Of a stretch of 64,000 nt of DNA, positions 34,157-47,984 are shown piece by piece (the first letter of the stretch is position 1; the number at the start of each line of letters is the position of its first letter). The notes beneath the pieces were generated by a model that saw only the letters and a program-made list of their open reading frames with translations, did no database searches and was not told the origin of the DNA. This DNA comes from Aptenodytes patagonicus (Eukaryota; Chordata; Aves; Sphenisciformes; Spheniscidae), in the NCBI RefSeq assembly GCF_965638725.1, contig NC_134961.1, positions 6,974,641-7,038,640 on the forward strand, given 5' to 3'. Both the position numbers and the translations under genes were made by a program.

Positions 34157-37100
34157 ATGAACTTCCAAGTGAGGCTCTTTGCTAGCTGCAGGGTCAGGAT
34201 GCTGCCGCAGCCCTGGCGTCTCTTCTCCCGGGCTGCGGAGGATATGGCATTGCAGAGGATCCGGAAGGTCCTGTGCGTGGCTGAGAAGAACGATGCTGCC
34301 CGAGGGATTGCAGATCTGCTCTCCAACAGCAGGATGCGACGGGTAGGAATACACCACAACTCCTTACCGCTTCCTGATACGCGTACAGGTCTGGCTTGGC
34401 TGGCCGGAGAGGGTCAGCTCACCAGGACCACTGTGCAGCACAGTCCTGGTCTCGGGTGTAGTCTGTGTCTTGTATGGTAGCCCCAGCCCCTTTTGCAGAG
34501 CTCGGCATGGGCAGTTCACATCAGCACGCGCAACATCTCGCCCTGTTTTTATCTCGGGCCGCTTCTGACCGCGCGAGGGTACAAGAACGGCTTGCTTTTG
34601 TGGAGAAACACCACTTGCCCAAATGTGTTTGGGAGTCTTGGGCCCCTTTCCTTGTGACTTAAATCCTGTTGGAGTTTAGCTCCCCAAGCTGCGCTCCCTC
34701 TGCCCGGACTGCCTTCTCCGGGCACTGAGCTCCGCAGCGAGGGCTCCCTGTGTCGTTCCTAGCTTTGCAGTGTACGCGAAAAGCTTCAGGAACTGAAACC
34801 ATCTGTTGGCATGCACTTCCCTGTCAAAAAGCACCGCTTCTGCAGCACCAGCAGGTGTCACGGGGCTTACTGAAGTTCACATAATAAAGCAAAGATGGTC
34901 TGTGGTTTGGAGAAGAGGAGTTCAAAGATCTCTCCTCTCTGCTGCTTTGTTTTGTGACCTTTAATGGCTTGCATACTTGGTATTTCCAAGCTAAGGAACT
35001 AGAAGGTGCTTCTAGACCAGAATTATATTTGAATGGAAGGTGTTACTGTGAACCTGAGCGCTGACAGTCCCAATCGAGGAAGATACTGTCCTGCTTCTTT
35101 AGAAAAGGCAGCAAATACCCAATCTAGAAACTTCCGTGAGTCTCAGTTAGGTGGTGGGTACTCTTGGGGACCCAGAGCTGGCACACTAATTGTCGTTTGG
35201 AGCAGGACAGTTGTTTGTCAGGAATATAATTGGCCAGCCCCATTAAACACATCTGTTCTTCGGTGGTTGTTGTCGCTATCCATGGGGCGATAACCCTGGC
35301 ATCCCCTTCAGGCATGGTTTAAAATACTCTTACATCGGAAAGCACCACTTCAGCGTCTCCATAAACGATACAGGCAGTTTCCATTCCCCCTACCTTGCCT
35401 TTCTGTTTTGGCTACAGTACCTGGCGTTCACTCGCCCCGTGCTTCTCTGTGCTCTGCCATAACAGCGTGTATAAAGCGGGGCGGAACGCGTTTGGTTTCT
35501 ATTAGGAGCCAGAAGCTCAGCAACTTTCCTTTTCCTTCTAGCGAGAAGGGTTTTCCAAGTTCAACAAGATCTACGAATACGACTACCAGATGTTTGGCCA
35601 GGTAGAGTTTCCTTTCGTTCTACTGCTGGATTAGAGAAGTGCAAAATACTAATTATTAAAAGCCGTTTGTCAGAAGTTAGGAAACACATTTCCAGTGACG
35701 GGGACATTTTGTCCAAAGATGAGGAAAAGTCAGATGTTCTTTTCTTGGCTCAACCACTGACTTGTTTTGTTGCTTTAAGTCTTTCAACTTTCTGGTTTTA
35801 TATCAGTCAAAAATATGTTGCTATTTAGAATTGGGAGCTTCCTACAAAAATGGAGGGATAAGGCCATAGATTTAGCTGTCAGTAGAGAGAAGAGCTTGTT
35901 ACGATGTATTAGCAGGAGGGAGGCGTCACTGACTGCGTAAACTGAGAACTGCACCAAGATCTTGGGGCTCTGGGTAGTTTTTAGCAAACGATGGGCACTA
36001 ATTACCTTGCTCTGTCTCTTGCAGAATGTTACTATGGTGATGACATCCGTGTCGGGACACTTACTGGCTCATGATTTTAAGCTGCCGTTTCGCAAATGGT
36101 TAGTACTTGGTACCCCCTCGCAGGAAGGGGGGCTGTCATCTTCTGCTCTCAACCCTGAGCTGAGCGGGGCACCGCGAGTTCGAAGACTGGGGAGCAGGGA
36201 GGGACTCTGACGCTGCGTGCAGAGCAGGGTGATGAGTACCGAATTTTATACAGAATAGCTAAAACATTGCTTCAAATTACTGTCTTCAGAGCGCTAAAAA
36301 ACCCCGAAGTCATAATACTGGTTAAAATGCATTAAGGCAGACCCAAGGAGTTAAACTGATTCCAAAACCTGATTGATGTTTTGTGTTCTTTGTTCAATTA
36401 GGGGTTGTCCTGGGAAGCGAGGCGCTTTCTCTGTCTTCCCTCCCCTTTGTTCTCTGTGCTTGAAATAAGAGGAGTTGCTTGTTTAGGGCTGCCTTCCAGG
36501 TTTGCTGTTTTCTCTGGTTGCTTTTTGTTTCTATTGCTTTTAAGTGTAACTCGGCGTTTCACGTGAACTCTTAAGTTGTCTAAGATGAGGCCCGTAATAA
36601 AATATATTATTAACTCCGGTTTTTGAACAGCACTTCCTCGCAAGTGTCTCACAACGTAAGTTTGAGTTTTTGTTACGCACACTGTTTATCCTCTGTTTAC
36701 CAGGCATAGCTGCAACCCTCTAGCTCTTTTTGATGCTGAAATTGAGAAATACTGCCCTGAAAATTACGTGGATATCAAGGTAAGTTGTTTCTAAGAGTTT
36801 CCCTGAATCTCTGAGTTCAGAGGTTAGTTCTACAAATATTGTCTCAGACAGGAGGAGGATTGTACCTTTGTCCTTAACGTCTAAGTTCTAGAGTTTAGCA
36901 AATTCCTCCTGCATTTCCCAGGACTATGTGTGCTGTTCATTTGTGACATCAAAAGTCTCCTGCTCATGCACAATTAGTGTGGTAAAGGAACAACTACTTT
37001 GCAAAAAGTAGAAATGTTTTTTCCAACAAGGTGGAATTGGTAATTGCGTCTCAATTTTACAAAAAAATGACATTTTCAGAAAACAGGCTGTGGTACAATC

Positions 37101-40100
37101 CGATCCAAGCCATGCTTTCTAACAGTTAGATGTAAATAAATGACTCAGTTCTTTTGAAAGCTGCCTAATCTCATGAGAGACACAATTACAAGATGTTATT
37201 GCAACAATCTATCTCTATGGATACACGTTGCATTTCATGTTCAGTTAGTGAGTCATTCTAAAATTAAATGATAAAGCAAGTGGCCTGGTATGTCTCACTC
37301 GGCGTTGTTTTCTCATCTCAGAAAACCCTTGAACGAGAAGTCCAGCAGTGCCAAGCTCTGGTGATCTGGACTGACTGTGATCGAGAAGGGGAGAACATCG
37401 GCTTTGAGATAATTCACGTTTGCAAAGCTGGTGCGTAGAGCATCTTCTGCATCAATCCGAGTTCCAATAAAGTGCTGATTTAACAGGTATCGCTGTGCTG
37501 AGATCTCGTAACAGAGGCGTATTCTTAATCTTGCTGTGTCCGGGTTAAATATGTTGACTGTAGTTCTGATAAACATGTGGCTCTGATACACCAGAAATAC
37601 GTTCAGCTACTGGAAAGCTATAGAACAGGTTGACAGCATACTCTTTCGAAGACAGCTGTTCATTAGTTGCTCCTTTCCGTTGGTGTTTGAGTCGCTCTTT
37701 GTTTTGTTTTGTTTTGTTTTTTTTTGTCGTTTGGTTTTTTGTGTGTGTGTCTGACAGTAAAGCCAAACCTCCGGGTTTTCCGAGCCCGTTTTTCAGAGAT
37801 TACGCTTCATGCTGTCAGAACAGCCTGCGAGAACCTCACCCAGCCGGATCAAAAAACGAGCGATGCCGTTGACGTCAGGCAGGAGCTGGACCTCAGGATA
37901 GGTACGTAAACATGCGCTGGAGGTGAGAGCAGGCTGCTAGGCCTGACTGCTGCATGCTCGCTTCCCTTTAGTAGAGGTGTAAGAGTGTGGTAGGTAGGCA
38001 GGGGACAGCGTTGTTATCAGTGTATAGCTTATTGTCTATAAATACTTGAACTCCCTTAGACTGCTGTACGAAGGAGATAGCCATCCATCAGGCTCTTCCT
38101 CGCTTCTCGTCTAAGCACATTGAATGCACACTGTTAAAGCCCAGCAAGCGATGTTTAGAAATCATCTGTTACATCTCAACACAAGACAGAAATGCCCGCT
38201 GTAGTGTCGTAAATCGGATTTTTAGATCAGATACAACTAAATCACATCTCGTGTTTTACTGGAAACATGCTCTTTGAAGCAAACGTTACGTTTATAGCTC
38301 ATGCAGCAGTGACAGGCTTCTGCAACTTCTAGTGTTAAAGTTAATACTTGGAGTATTAAAAAGAACCATCTGGAGTGTTGTGATTATCCTCCAATGTTGT
38401 ATTATTCAGTCCTGCTGTCCGTTTTGTTTTCTCAGGTGCTGCCTTCACCAGATTCCAGACACTGAGGCTCCGGAAGATCTTCCCTGATATTTTAGCAGAC
38501 CAGCTGATCAGCTATGGTAGCTGCCAGTTCCCAACGCTGGGGTTTGTAGTTGAACGCTTTAAAGCCATCCAGGCCTTTGTTCCTGAAGCCTTCTATAAAA
38601 TAAAAGGTACGCTTGGGGAAAGTGAGTCCTGGGCTCCACCTTAAAGGGCTTAACGTGTTTAGAAAGGAAAAACGTCAGGGCGACAAACAAACAATGCTGC
38701 AGAGATGGTTTCCTCTTTGCCGTGACCACTAAGCAGGACTGAAATGTTTCCCAATCGTGTGGCCCCACTGCCTCTGCTGTATTTCCATTGTATTACTACT
38801 ATATCGCTCAGATCTGTTGTTCAACGCAGTGACACATGACCATGACGATGGCAGTGTGGTCTTCAACTGGAAGAGGAACCGGCTCTTTAATCACACAGCG
38901 TGCCTAGTCCTTTACCAGATGTGTATGGAGGTAGGAAAGCTTGTAAATAGTTGTATAATCCAGTATCAGCCAAACATTTCCCGCACCTGTCTCGCTCAAG
39001 ACATTTAAAGAACAGTTTGTGTAAACTCTTAAAGGAGATTTTGCATTTTTGCTTAATCTGTGTTTAGGATCCAGTAGCAACTGTTGTTGAGGTTGTGAGC
39101 AAGCCAAAGAGCAAATGGAGGCCCCTGCCCCTGGACACTGTGGTACGTTTGAACTATGCTGAAAGGACTTATCTGAAGGAAGCTTTGAACAGATATTTTA
39201 CTCACCACTCTGAATTATGCGCAAATACATTTTTTTTTTCCTCTGGCTCTTCCCAACGCAGGAACTTGAGAAGTTGGCTTCCCGCAAACTGAAAATAAAC
39301 GCAAAGGAAACCATGAGAATAGCAGAAAAACTCTATACTCAAGGGTAAGAAAGCAAGACTTGGCTTGGTAAACTTAATTCTTCCAAAAATAAATGGCCTT
39401 TAGTCCAAAGTGGGAAGCATCTTGGAGCACCTCTTAAAGTGCTTTTCTGTCTTTCTTCTTAAGGTTCATTAGCTACCCCCGAACTGAGACCAACATTTTC
39501 CCCAAGGAGCTGAACCTCTCTGCCTTAGTACAACAGCAAACACAGGACCCAAGCTGGGGAGCATTTGCACAGAGGATTTTGGATCAGGGTGGGCCGACCC
39601 CTCGGAGTGGAACCAAATCAGATCAGGCTCACCCTCCCATTCACCCCACAAAATACACTGCTAACCTGCAGGTGAGTTTAACAAGGGCAGAGGTAACCGG
39701 ATGGTTTGTATTGCTTGATAAATAAAGATAGAAGTCTTAATAATACGGTCATTAGCACAGCATCCTCACCTGAGATCTCACTAATATTTCTTGACATCTC
39801 ATTAACACAGGAGGACACTGACCCTTTTTTACTGTTTGATATTAGGGCAATGAGCAGAGACTGTATGAATTCATTGTGCGCCATTTTTTGGCTTGCTGCT
39901 CTCAAGATGCCAAGGGACAGGAAACAACTGTGGAGATCGACATTGCTAACGAGCGGTTCATTGCTCAAGGACTAATGATCCTGGCCCGAAATTATCTGGA
40001 AGTCTATCCTTACGAGAAGTGGAGTGATAAGGTAATGCTCTTGAATAACGTGGATGGGGGAGGCTAAAGTACCTGGAGTTTAAAATAGCACTTCACTGCC

Positions 40101-43100
40101 AACTTCAGACCCCTCTACAGAACATCCTTTGACAATTTCTGGCCCGCTGGCTGTTTTACTCAGAGCCATCTCTGCTGAAAACCCGTGCAGCTTTATTGTG
40201 CCAGCTTTGGATAGATTCTTCCCCTTCCGACACCACAGCAGAGACCATACAGGGCTGTGGGGTTGACTTTACTCGCCAAGAGGAGCTGCAATTGCTATTC
40301 CGTGATCTCTCTGGCAGCTCATTACTGGCTAATCCTGAGGACCCTGAGACTGGATCTCCTCCAGAACGGGGTGCTGCTCTATTACTGCACTGGCCTGCTG
40401 TTAGTGTGACATTTTGTCTTCAGTGAATGGACCAGAAGGCAGTTTCAAAGAGATTCTCCTTCCCTTCAGGTTATCCCACTGTATCAGAAAGGGTCTCGCT
40501 TTCAGCCCACTACAGTGGAGATGGTGGATGGGGAAACCAGCCCTCCATTGCTCCTCACAGAAGCGGATCTCATTGCTCTCATGGAGAAACATGGCATTGG
40601 TCAGTATTGGCAGCATGGCCTCTCGCTCTTGGGAGAGCTTTGTTCATAAGCTTCTCAACTTCTCTAACACCAGTTCTGTCCCACCCTCAGAGTAGGGAAT
40701 TCTCTAAGTGTCACTTCAGATAAGAAATCACTTAAATGTACAGAACAAAGGGATAGTAGAGACCTGCGGGCGAAGTCCAGAGATCCTGAGGAGTCTGCAG
40801 AGTGCCTCCAATAGCTAGGGAGATGGGCAATTTAGGGTCCAGGGTGTGCCTGCCAGCACCTTGTTGGCCTCAGTGCCAGCGGGACATGAGGGCAGTGCTG
40901 CTCCCAACCATAAGTTGTCTCCTTGTCCCTTTAGCACCTTGCACTCTGCACTAGGCACAGGGGAAAATCACTTCTTGGCACCTAATTGGACTAACAACTG
41001 TCTGCTTTCAGGGACTGACGCCACTCACGCTGAGCACATTGAGACGATTAAGACGCGGATGTACGTGGGCCTTACAGCCGATCAGCGGTTCCTCCCAGGC
41101 CACCTGGGCATGGGGCTGGTTGAAGGTAAGGGCAGCGCCCGTTAGGAAGATGGCAGGTTCCTTACTTGCTCCCTCCTTTTGCTTACCACGCGGTATGTTC
41201 CTCAGGCTATGATTCCATGGGCTACGAGATGTCCAAGCCTGACCTTCGAGCTGAGCTGGAGGCTGATCTGAAACTGATCTGTGAGGGAAAGAAAGACAAG
41301 TCTGCAGTGTTGCAGCAGCAGGTCCAAAAGTACAAGCAAGTCTTCATCGAAGCTGTGGCCAGAGCCAACAAGTGAGTCCTGTCTTTGCCCTCTTCTGTTT
41401 GCTTTGCTGCTTCTGGGAGGTACTGGCTTCTCATCTGGGGCTCAGCCTGGAGTGGGATCCTGTCACACTCTTTCCCTGGAGCTCTGCCCAGTGCGTGTAG
41501 GCATTTGGATGGGAAGGAATGACTCGCAGCCTGGCACACTGTCATGAGTTGGCGCCAACTAACTGCTCATCTTGGTTTAAACCCTTAAGATTAAATTCAG
41601 AGCTGGCTGAAGGAGATGGCAACGTGCACTGACCTCTTTCATGTTGTACCCACCCCTAGCCTGTTCCAGAGGCGTGGTGCTGAATCAACGTACTCGTGGA
41701 GAAGCTCAGAGGGGCTGTGTGGAGGGCAGCAGGCGCTAATTCACTGCAGTGCCTGATTGTTCTTTGCAGAGTCGACACACGGGATGCTCTGCTTGTTTCT
41801 TTATAGGTTGGACCAGGCCCTGGCTCAGTATTTTGGAGAAGCCACAGAAATTGCAGAGCAAGAGGAGGTCTACCCAGCAATGCCCGTGTCCGTTCGGAAG
41901 TGTCCGCAGTGCAACAACGACATGGTCCTGAAGACCAAGAAGAATGGCGGGTTGGTGATCTTCCCTGTTGTAGAAAGTAGCCTTCTGCATTGGTTTGTGT
42001 TTTTCTAGGCGTTGTTCGTTTACCTCCCCTCTGCAGCAAGCACGAAAACTTGGGCTGCAGCTAGCTAACTCCACCAGCTACATAAAGCCGTGTGGACTCA
42101 GCTGAACCTCTCTCTCAAGTACCTATTTGCCCTTAAAATTTGTTGTTTTGACAGTTTCTGACAGCTGAGAAGACGGGAGAACAGGCCACTGACTGTCTTG
42201 ACTTTGCCTCTTCCTCATCCGGTGCCTTTGTTCCCACGACAGGTTCTATCTCAGCTGCACGGGCTATCCGGCTTGTAAAACCGCAGCCTGGTTTCCTGAT
42301 TTCGTGCTGGACGTGGCCAGGGACGAGAGCGTCTGTGCTGTGTGTAAACCGCATCCAGTTCACAGGTAGGTCGTGCCAGTTATCCCTTGGGGAAATGCAG
42401 CCCCTCAGACGTTACGTGTTTAGCCGTCGGGGCCAGCGACTTCCATGGGCTAGGCTGGGCAACCATTTTCTGTTCTAGTCTTGGAAAGGTGGAGCAGCAC
42501 TCTCATGGCTTGGGGATAGAAAGAAGAGGGGCTGGGGAAACCAGTGTAAGCACAGCAGAACTTAAGAAAAAAAAAAAAAATCAGGTCCAAATCGATGTCT
42601 GTTGGTGAGGAGTTACATGAACTGGGAGACTTTCATCCTTCCTTTCCTTTTAGACTGAAGTTTAAATTCAAGAGAGGCAGCGTTCCACCCGTGATGCCCC
42701 TGGAGTTTGTTGGTTGTATCGGAGGCTGTGATGAGATGCTAATAGAGCTCTTGGACCTGAAGTATTTACACAGGTCGTCCCAACCCGCATCGTCAGGCAG
42801 CCAGCAAGCTAATCACTTGCAGGTCAGCAACTCCTTTAACAGAGCTAGTGGTGAAAACAGGCACGTGAGGGGGACCGCAAACCTGGCACCGGGACATCTA
42901 CTCTCCTTGAGCTCAACGAGAGCCCCCAGGCCTGTGCCTCCAGCTGCTCCAGATGATGGGAACAACACGGTGGTGTGCAACTGCGGGAATGAAGCCCTGC
43001 TGTTAACGGTGCGCAAGGAAGGGCCCAATCAAGGCAGGCAGTTTTACAAATGCAGCGCCAGCACCTGCAACTTTTTTCTCTGGGCTGATCAGCAGTCGGA

Positions 43101-44614
43101 GGACAGAAGCAACGGGGCTCCGCGGGGCCCTGCGCTGCCCCAGCCCTTTGCAGGAAGGGGCCCAGCAGGATTTCGGCGCCCAGGAGGAGGGAGAGGCCCA
43201 GAGCTCTTTGGAAGCAACAGCTCCGATTCAGGAGGCGGCACAGTCTGCAAGTGCGACCAGCCAGCCGTCACGCGCACCGTCCAAAAGGACGGGCCCAACA
43301 AAGGGCGGCAGTTCCACACCTGCTCTAAACCCCGAGAGCAGCAGTGCGGCTTCTTCCAGTGGGCAGATGAAAACGTGGCACCAGGTAAGGCTGGGCTTGG
43401 GGTGAGACGCAAGGGTTGGAGGCTGTTCTTGAAGCTAAACTGAACACACTTACACACGCGTAATGCTACCACAGCGTGACGGCTCTTGTAGCAACTCATA
43501 TGTTTAACAGACTTCAGGTTTGTCTTTAGAACATCTGTCAGCAGCGTTATAGCATTTCAAATATAGCAACCGAGTCTGGCTTACCTTCCCAAGCGCTAGC
43601 AGGATATGTCCTCGTAGCACACATCTGCTGAGCTCCGAGCAGGATGCTTTGCTTCTACGTGCAGTAAGCTTGAGCGTCTGTCCGTGACTCATTGGATAAA
43701 GCCCAGCACTCTTTCAAACAGTCTCTTCGGGAATTTGTCCTCCCAAATTACGGTGCTCAGCTTTGTGAGAGCTGTTACCGACTTGGTACAGAGTCGAAGC
43801 AGCGGCACCACTTTTGGAGGTCTTAAACCCCATTCTGTCACGCCAGGGGAACCTGCTACTCCCTCTGCCCTAGTTCAGGAATGCAGTGAAAGACCAAGTC
43901 TGAAGCTTTGATCAGAGCTGAGAAACTTGAGTGTGGCTGCTGTGGAAAAATGCTGAAAACAAGTACCCATAAAAAAAAAAAAAAATCACAAAATAAGGAT
44001 GCGAAAGAAAGAGCACTAACACAAAGGGACAGTAAGCGAAGTACAGAGGTGGAGATGTGGTCTGAGAGAGATCTTCAACACTGGCCTCCTCCTCCTCCTT
44101 AGACGTTTGGGCCTAAAGGGGTAGAATCAAGTTTTCAAAACTATTTAAAAAAACAAGTTTTCCTCTGGCATGTTTTGTTGTTTCTGCTTCAGCTGTAGAC
44201 CAGAGCATGCAACCAGGCAGATCAGTTTCCCCTGTCCCGTTCCCGCATTTCTCTAATGCTGCAAGACAACTGGGTAACATTTAACTGTTTAGACAAATCT
44301 GAAGCAAGTGTCGTTTCAGGAATAATCCGAGAGGCTAGGATAGTAAAATCCTTGATCTGCCGTTTTGAACTTCTCTTCTGTTTCTCACCTACTTGTATTT
44401 TCAAAGGTACTTAAATGCAAGTTGTTTCTCTCTAGGGCCTTCTGGAGATGTCTCTTTGAACCACTTTGGGACCAGTGGTTACTCAGGAGGGTTTGGAAGT
44501 AAAGCCAAGAGACCAAGCAGTCTCTCCCCAGGAGCCACTGCCAAGAAACCACGGACCTGTAGCATTTGCCACCAGCCTGGCCACACTAGGAAAACCTGCC
44601 CTCAGAACCACTGA
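34157..44614 (+). CDS. TOP3A: DNA topoisomerase III alpha
   Basis: A type IA topoisomerase that decatenates DNA, in the nucleus with BLM-RMI1-RMI2 and in mitochondria on mtDNA. Nineteen exons: 34157-34342, 35542-35601, 36025-36098, 36704-36779, 37322-37430, 37758-37901, 38436-38606, 38830-38930, 39068-39142, 39262-39344, 39464-39671, 39846-40031, 40470-40599, 41012-41125, 41206-41371, 41807-41950, 42243-42365, 42654-43384, 44436-44614; all phases agree, giving 1019 codons (human 1001). Toprim residues are E43 and D150-D152-E154; catalytic Tyr364 lies in [12 protein letters not shown]4 zinc site uses C660, C663, C681 and C687; two GRF zinc fingers lie near 825-862 and 915-955; a CCHC knuckle (C1002-C1015) ends the protein. 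The first 29 residues form a basic, mitochondrial-type leader, and Met30 ([10 protein letters not shown]) is a likely nuclear start. The first intron (34343-35541) holds no further feature I recognise. Confidence 0.97.
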
Positions 44615-45375
44615 GCCTGGCTGGACTTCTCTTGAGAGCCTGAAAGGTCGACGGTTGTGAGCTGCTACAGGAGCAACTGCTGCTGAAAGGAACTGGAGTC
44701 TAGAAACGAGTCTGTTGAGTGCTTTCTGGAAGGGCTGGTGGCAGGCTGCTCCTGCCAAGAGATACCATCCTCACGTGTGCATTACGTGCCTGGGCAGCAA
44801 GGGTTCAACCAGCTTTGAAAGGTGGCTCCACTACTGGTGTCAGCCTTTGTCTTCAGCTGCTCTTCTGCTGAGCAGATTGGGATAGTCTAAACATTTCAAG
44901 GAAGCATTTGGAAACTGAATCTGCAGAGAAAAGGGTACTGGATCTATCCCACCCGCAGCTCCCACCGTGGTGGTAGTTGTACAAAGCCTTTGTATGCGAG
45001 GAAGAGCTGGATCGTAGCCGCTAGGACAGACGCCAGGGCTGCTTACCTCTTCTCAGTCCCTGGCTTTCCACAGTGTAGAATTTTAAGTTCCCTTCTAAGC
45101 TGACGTTTCTTTTTTGTCACAGCGCCGTACCCCTTACCTTGGTTGCCCCTGCCAGTGAAGGAGGCCCAGGTGCAGAGAAGCTGGATCTGGCGCTTGCCCC
45201 GAAAGGGAAGCTCAGCTGCTGCGCTCGGGAAAAGCCTTCATTTTAGACGGTTCCTGAATTTGAAACTGAGTTCTTCCTCAAACCTTGAGACGTGTCTCTG
45301 TGATGCTGCTAGCTAATGCAAGTTATTTTTGTCAAACTAATAAGTTTCTTATTAAAAGATTATTTAATTTTTAAA
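44615..45375 (+). terminator. TOP3A: TOP3A 3' UTR and poly(A) signal
   Basis: After the stop codon about 0.75 kb of non-coding sequence leads to ATTAAA at 45351-45356 in an AT-rich stretch with T-rich sequence after it. There is no closer AATAAA. The cut is probably near 45370-45380. Confidence 0.65.
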
Positions 45376-45379
45376 TTTG

Positions 45380-46580
45380 ATACAGTGACATCTTAACTCT
45401 GCCTTATTATTTCTTCCTACTCAAAATAGTTAAGCTATTACTGTAAAAGCATCCACCCAAATCTTGCTCTTTCCACTCACTCATTGGAACAATACAGAAG
45501 CTTTCTTGGCAGAAGCTCCCCGCAGTTATTCAGAAGTGAGGGGTAGGGAAAGTGGTTTTATCTCACCAGCTGCATCTGCTGTAGCGTTGCTGCCCAGGGA
45601 CAGCCAGACAGCTGGCTGAACTGAAGGGAGGTTCTGTTTTCCTGCACTTAGTTTAGACTGAACTCCCTGGGAAGCCAGGCTACCTCCTCCCTCTCTGTTG
45701 GGGCTTCCTCTGTACATCAAAGCCAGTAGATCCACAAGATTCCTGTGTCCTCTCCTGCCAGAGGACAGCATTCGGGTTTTTTTTCCCCCCAGGGCCTCCG
45801 ATGCTGCTCGGGACCCTGCTGCTTTGGGACAGGGAGCGGTTCCCCTGGGTCAGTACTGAGGTGACATGCAGCACAGGGAGCAGCCGGGGTGGGCAGGAGG
45901 CTGAAGCACACTCTACAGAGGGTAGCTCGAAGCAGAGGAGGCCCCAGCAGCACGGGTTCGCTTTAAGGTCTGCACGAGAGAGAGAAGAGAGCCTTTAACC
46001 CTGCAGCAGTCCATCGCTGTCGGCCCTTGGAGTAAGGTCAGGAGAACTCAGGTTGCATTTCCCTGTACCCCTCACTCCCACGATTAACAGCTGTGGCCTA
46101 AAAATACAGACCTGCCAGCTAAAATAACAGGCTTTGTAACGCAATCACTGAGCTGGCGAAAGCACGGCAGAAGCCTGGGCAGCAGCCTCTGAATGGCAAC
46201 AGCGGCAGCAAAGCATTCGTGTAGCGCACAGGCGGTGGGTTAAGCGTTGCTGATGGCATCAGCCGTTACCAGCTTTACCGGTCTAACCCTGGTCAGCGTT
46301 CGGGCAGCTGAGCTGTTAGAGCTGCTGGGTAAATGGCACAAGCTCAGTGTCCGGACGGCTCAACGCAGCCAGGCAGGCGTAGGGGTTTGGAAGAGGAAGA
46401 GAAAGGCCTTGCAGGATGGGGTCTCGCCCCCACCGAGCTCTCCACGCAGGGGTGGGGGGGACGCCCTGGGCAGCGCTGGATGATTCTCAGGCACGCCACC
46501 GCAGCCGGAGGATCGCTTCAGCCCTTATCACGGGAAAGGAGACAAAACAGAGCTGACACAAGAGAACCAGTTTACGCAGG
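45380..46580. other. TOP3A-MIEF2 intergenic segment
   Basis: This lies between two convergent genes. I recognise no exon, RNA gene or repeat family. Short open frames occur on both strands without splice support or family resemblance. Confidence 0.5.
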
Positions 46581-46585
46581 GCAGG

Positions 46586-47984
46586 TTTATTCTCATCGCT
46601 GACACCTGGGAAGTGGTTTGGAGGAACAAACTGAGTAATCTTCAGACTGGGAGGAAAAGCATGAGGTTTTTTTTTTTTTCCTCCCACACACAAGATGATA
46701 CCTGTAAAGGAAACTAAACCACAACAGCTGCTCACATTGAAGTCCACAGGATTTCTCCATCTCAACCAGCGTGCAAAACCAGCTCTTCCCATTAAATATA
46801 AGAATGTATTCCTTTGCCCTGGGACTACAGCCAGAACCAAAGCCTACTAGCAGCCACTCAAAGGAAAAAAAACAAAACAAAATACCCAAACAAAACATAC
46901 CTTCTTAATAAAAAGCACAAACCACTTCAGTTCTTGTAAGCGCTCTGCTCAGAGCATCATTCGTGCCCTACTTTCCTGCCCCATACCATGGGGCTCCAGG
47001 GGAACAGGACCTCAAGACAGCAGCAACACGTGTGTGAAAAGGTCACTGGACAGGCTGGAAGGGGACGCCGTGGTTCGTTGCAGAGCAGCGAGTACCCGCA
47101 GACGGACGCTGGCAGCGACCCACCCGCCGAGGAGGGGACGCACAGCCCTGCTGCAGCCTCCACCAAGGGACCGATACCAGGAGCCTCCCGGGAGTCAGCG
47201 GCTCTCTTCCTGCCACCGCCTTTTTCAGGACATCTTCCAGCAAAACACCGCGTGGGACAAGGGCCACGAGGCCCCAGCGCCGTGCTGGAAGCACGCCCCT
47301 TCCTCGGGGCAGAGACGATACGGGCAGAACGAAGAGGTAGGGCTGAGCTCGCCCCTTTCGGCAGCTGAAAGGGTTTCCAAAGAATAAACCCACGGCCCCG
47401 TTTGCCATGGCTGTGCCTTGAAGTGCCCGGACAACTACCCAGGTCGTCGCTCGGGCAATATCCTGCAGACCGATGAGGCTCCCACCCTGTCCCAAAAGCT
47501 GGCTGAGGGCATGGCACAGTAAGACCGAGTGTCCAGTGGGACACTGCACCCCGTGGGGTCTGCAGGACACAGCAGCAGCAGCAAGGAACTGCTCCCCTCC
47601 AGCTCCAGCTGGTCTCGGAGCACAAGGGAAGCCCAGGAGCTGCGATAGCAGGCTGGGACAGGCAGGGGACACTGGGAACCAGAGACCAAACATGCTTCAC
47701 GTTGGCTCCCGACACCCAGCAGATGGGACTCGCCTGTTGGTACTCGAGGTGCGGGCTGCACTCACCCCGGGTTCAGCAGAGCCTCCCAGCCAAAGGCTCC
47801 TTACGCCAACACCCACCTCTGCTCAGGCACGTTTTATTCAGACAGGAAATATTTTTTTTTTTCTCATAAAGTGCAAGAACTTTGCCTCTTACTGACTAGT
47901 CAACTAGAAGCATCGCAACCCTCACAGCGGGGAGCAGCAGACGGGCAAGGAACATCCTATGTTCGGGAGCTCCCGACGCACTGG
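46586..47984 (-). terminator. MIEF2: MIEF2 3' UTR with two candidate poly(A) signals
   Basis: On the minus strand AATAAA occurs at 47838-47833, about 150 nt past the stop, and again at 46591-46586, about 1.4 kb past it. Use of the first gives a compact 3' UTR; the second would give a long alternative form. The 252-codon open frame inside the longer form (about 47715-46957) resembles no family I know and is probably compositional. Confidence 0.5.

Noticed and set aside
33257-34357. 366-codon minus-strand Pro-rich frame over the TOP3A upstream repeat
   Set aside because: Composition artefact of the GC-rich composite repeat, overlapping TOP3A exon 1 in antisense with no recognisable domain.
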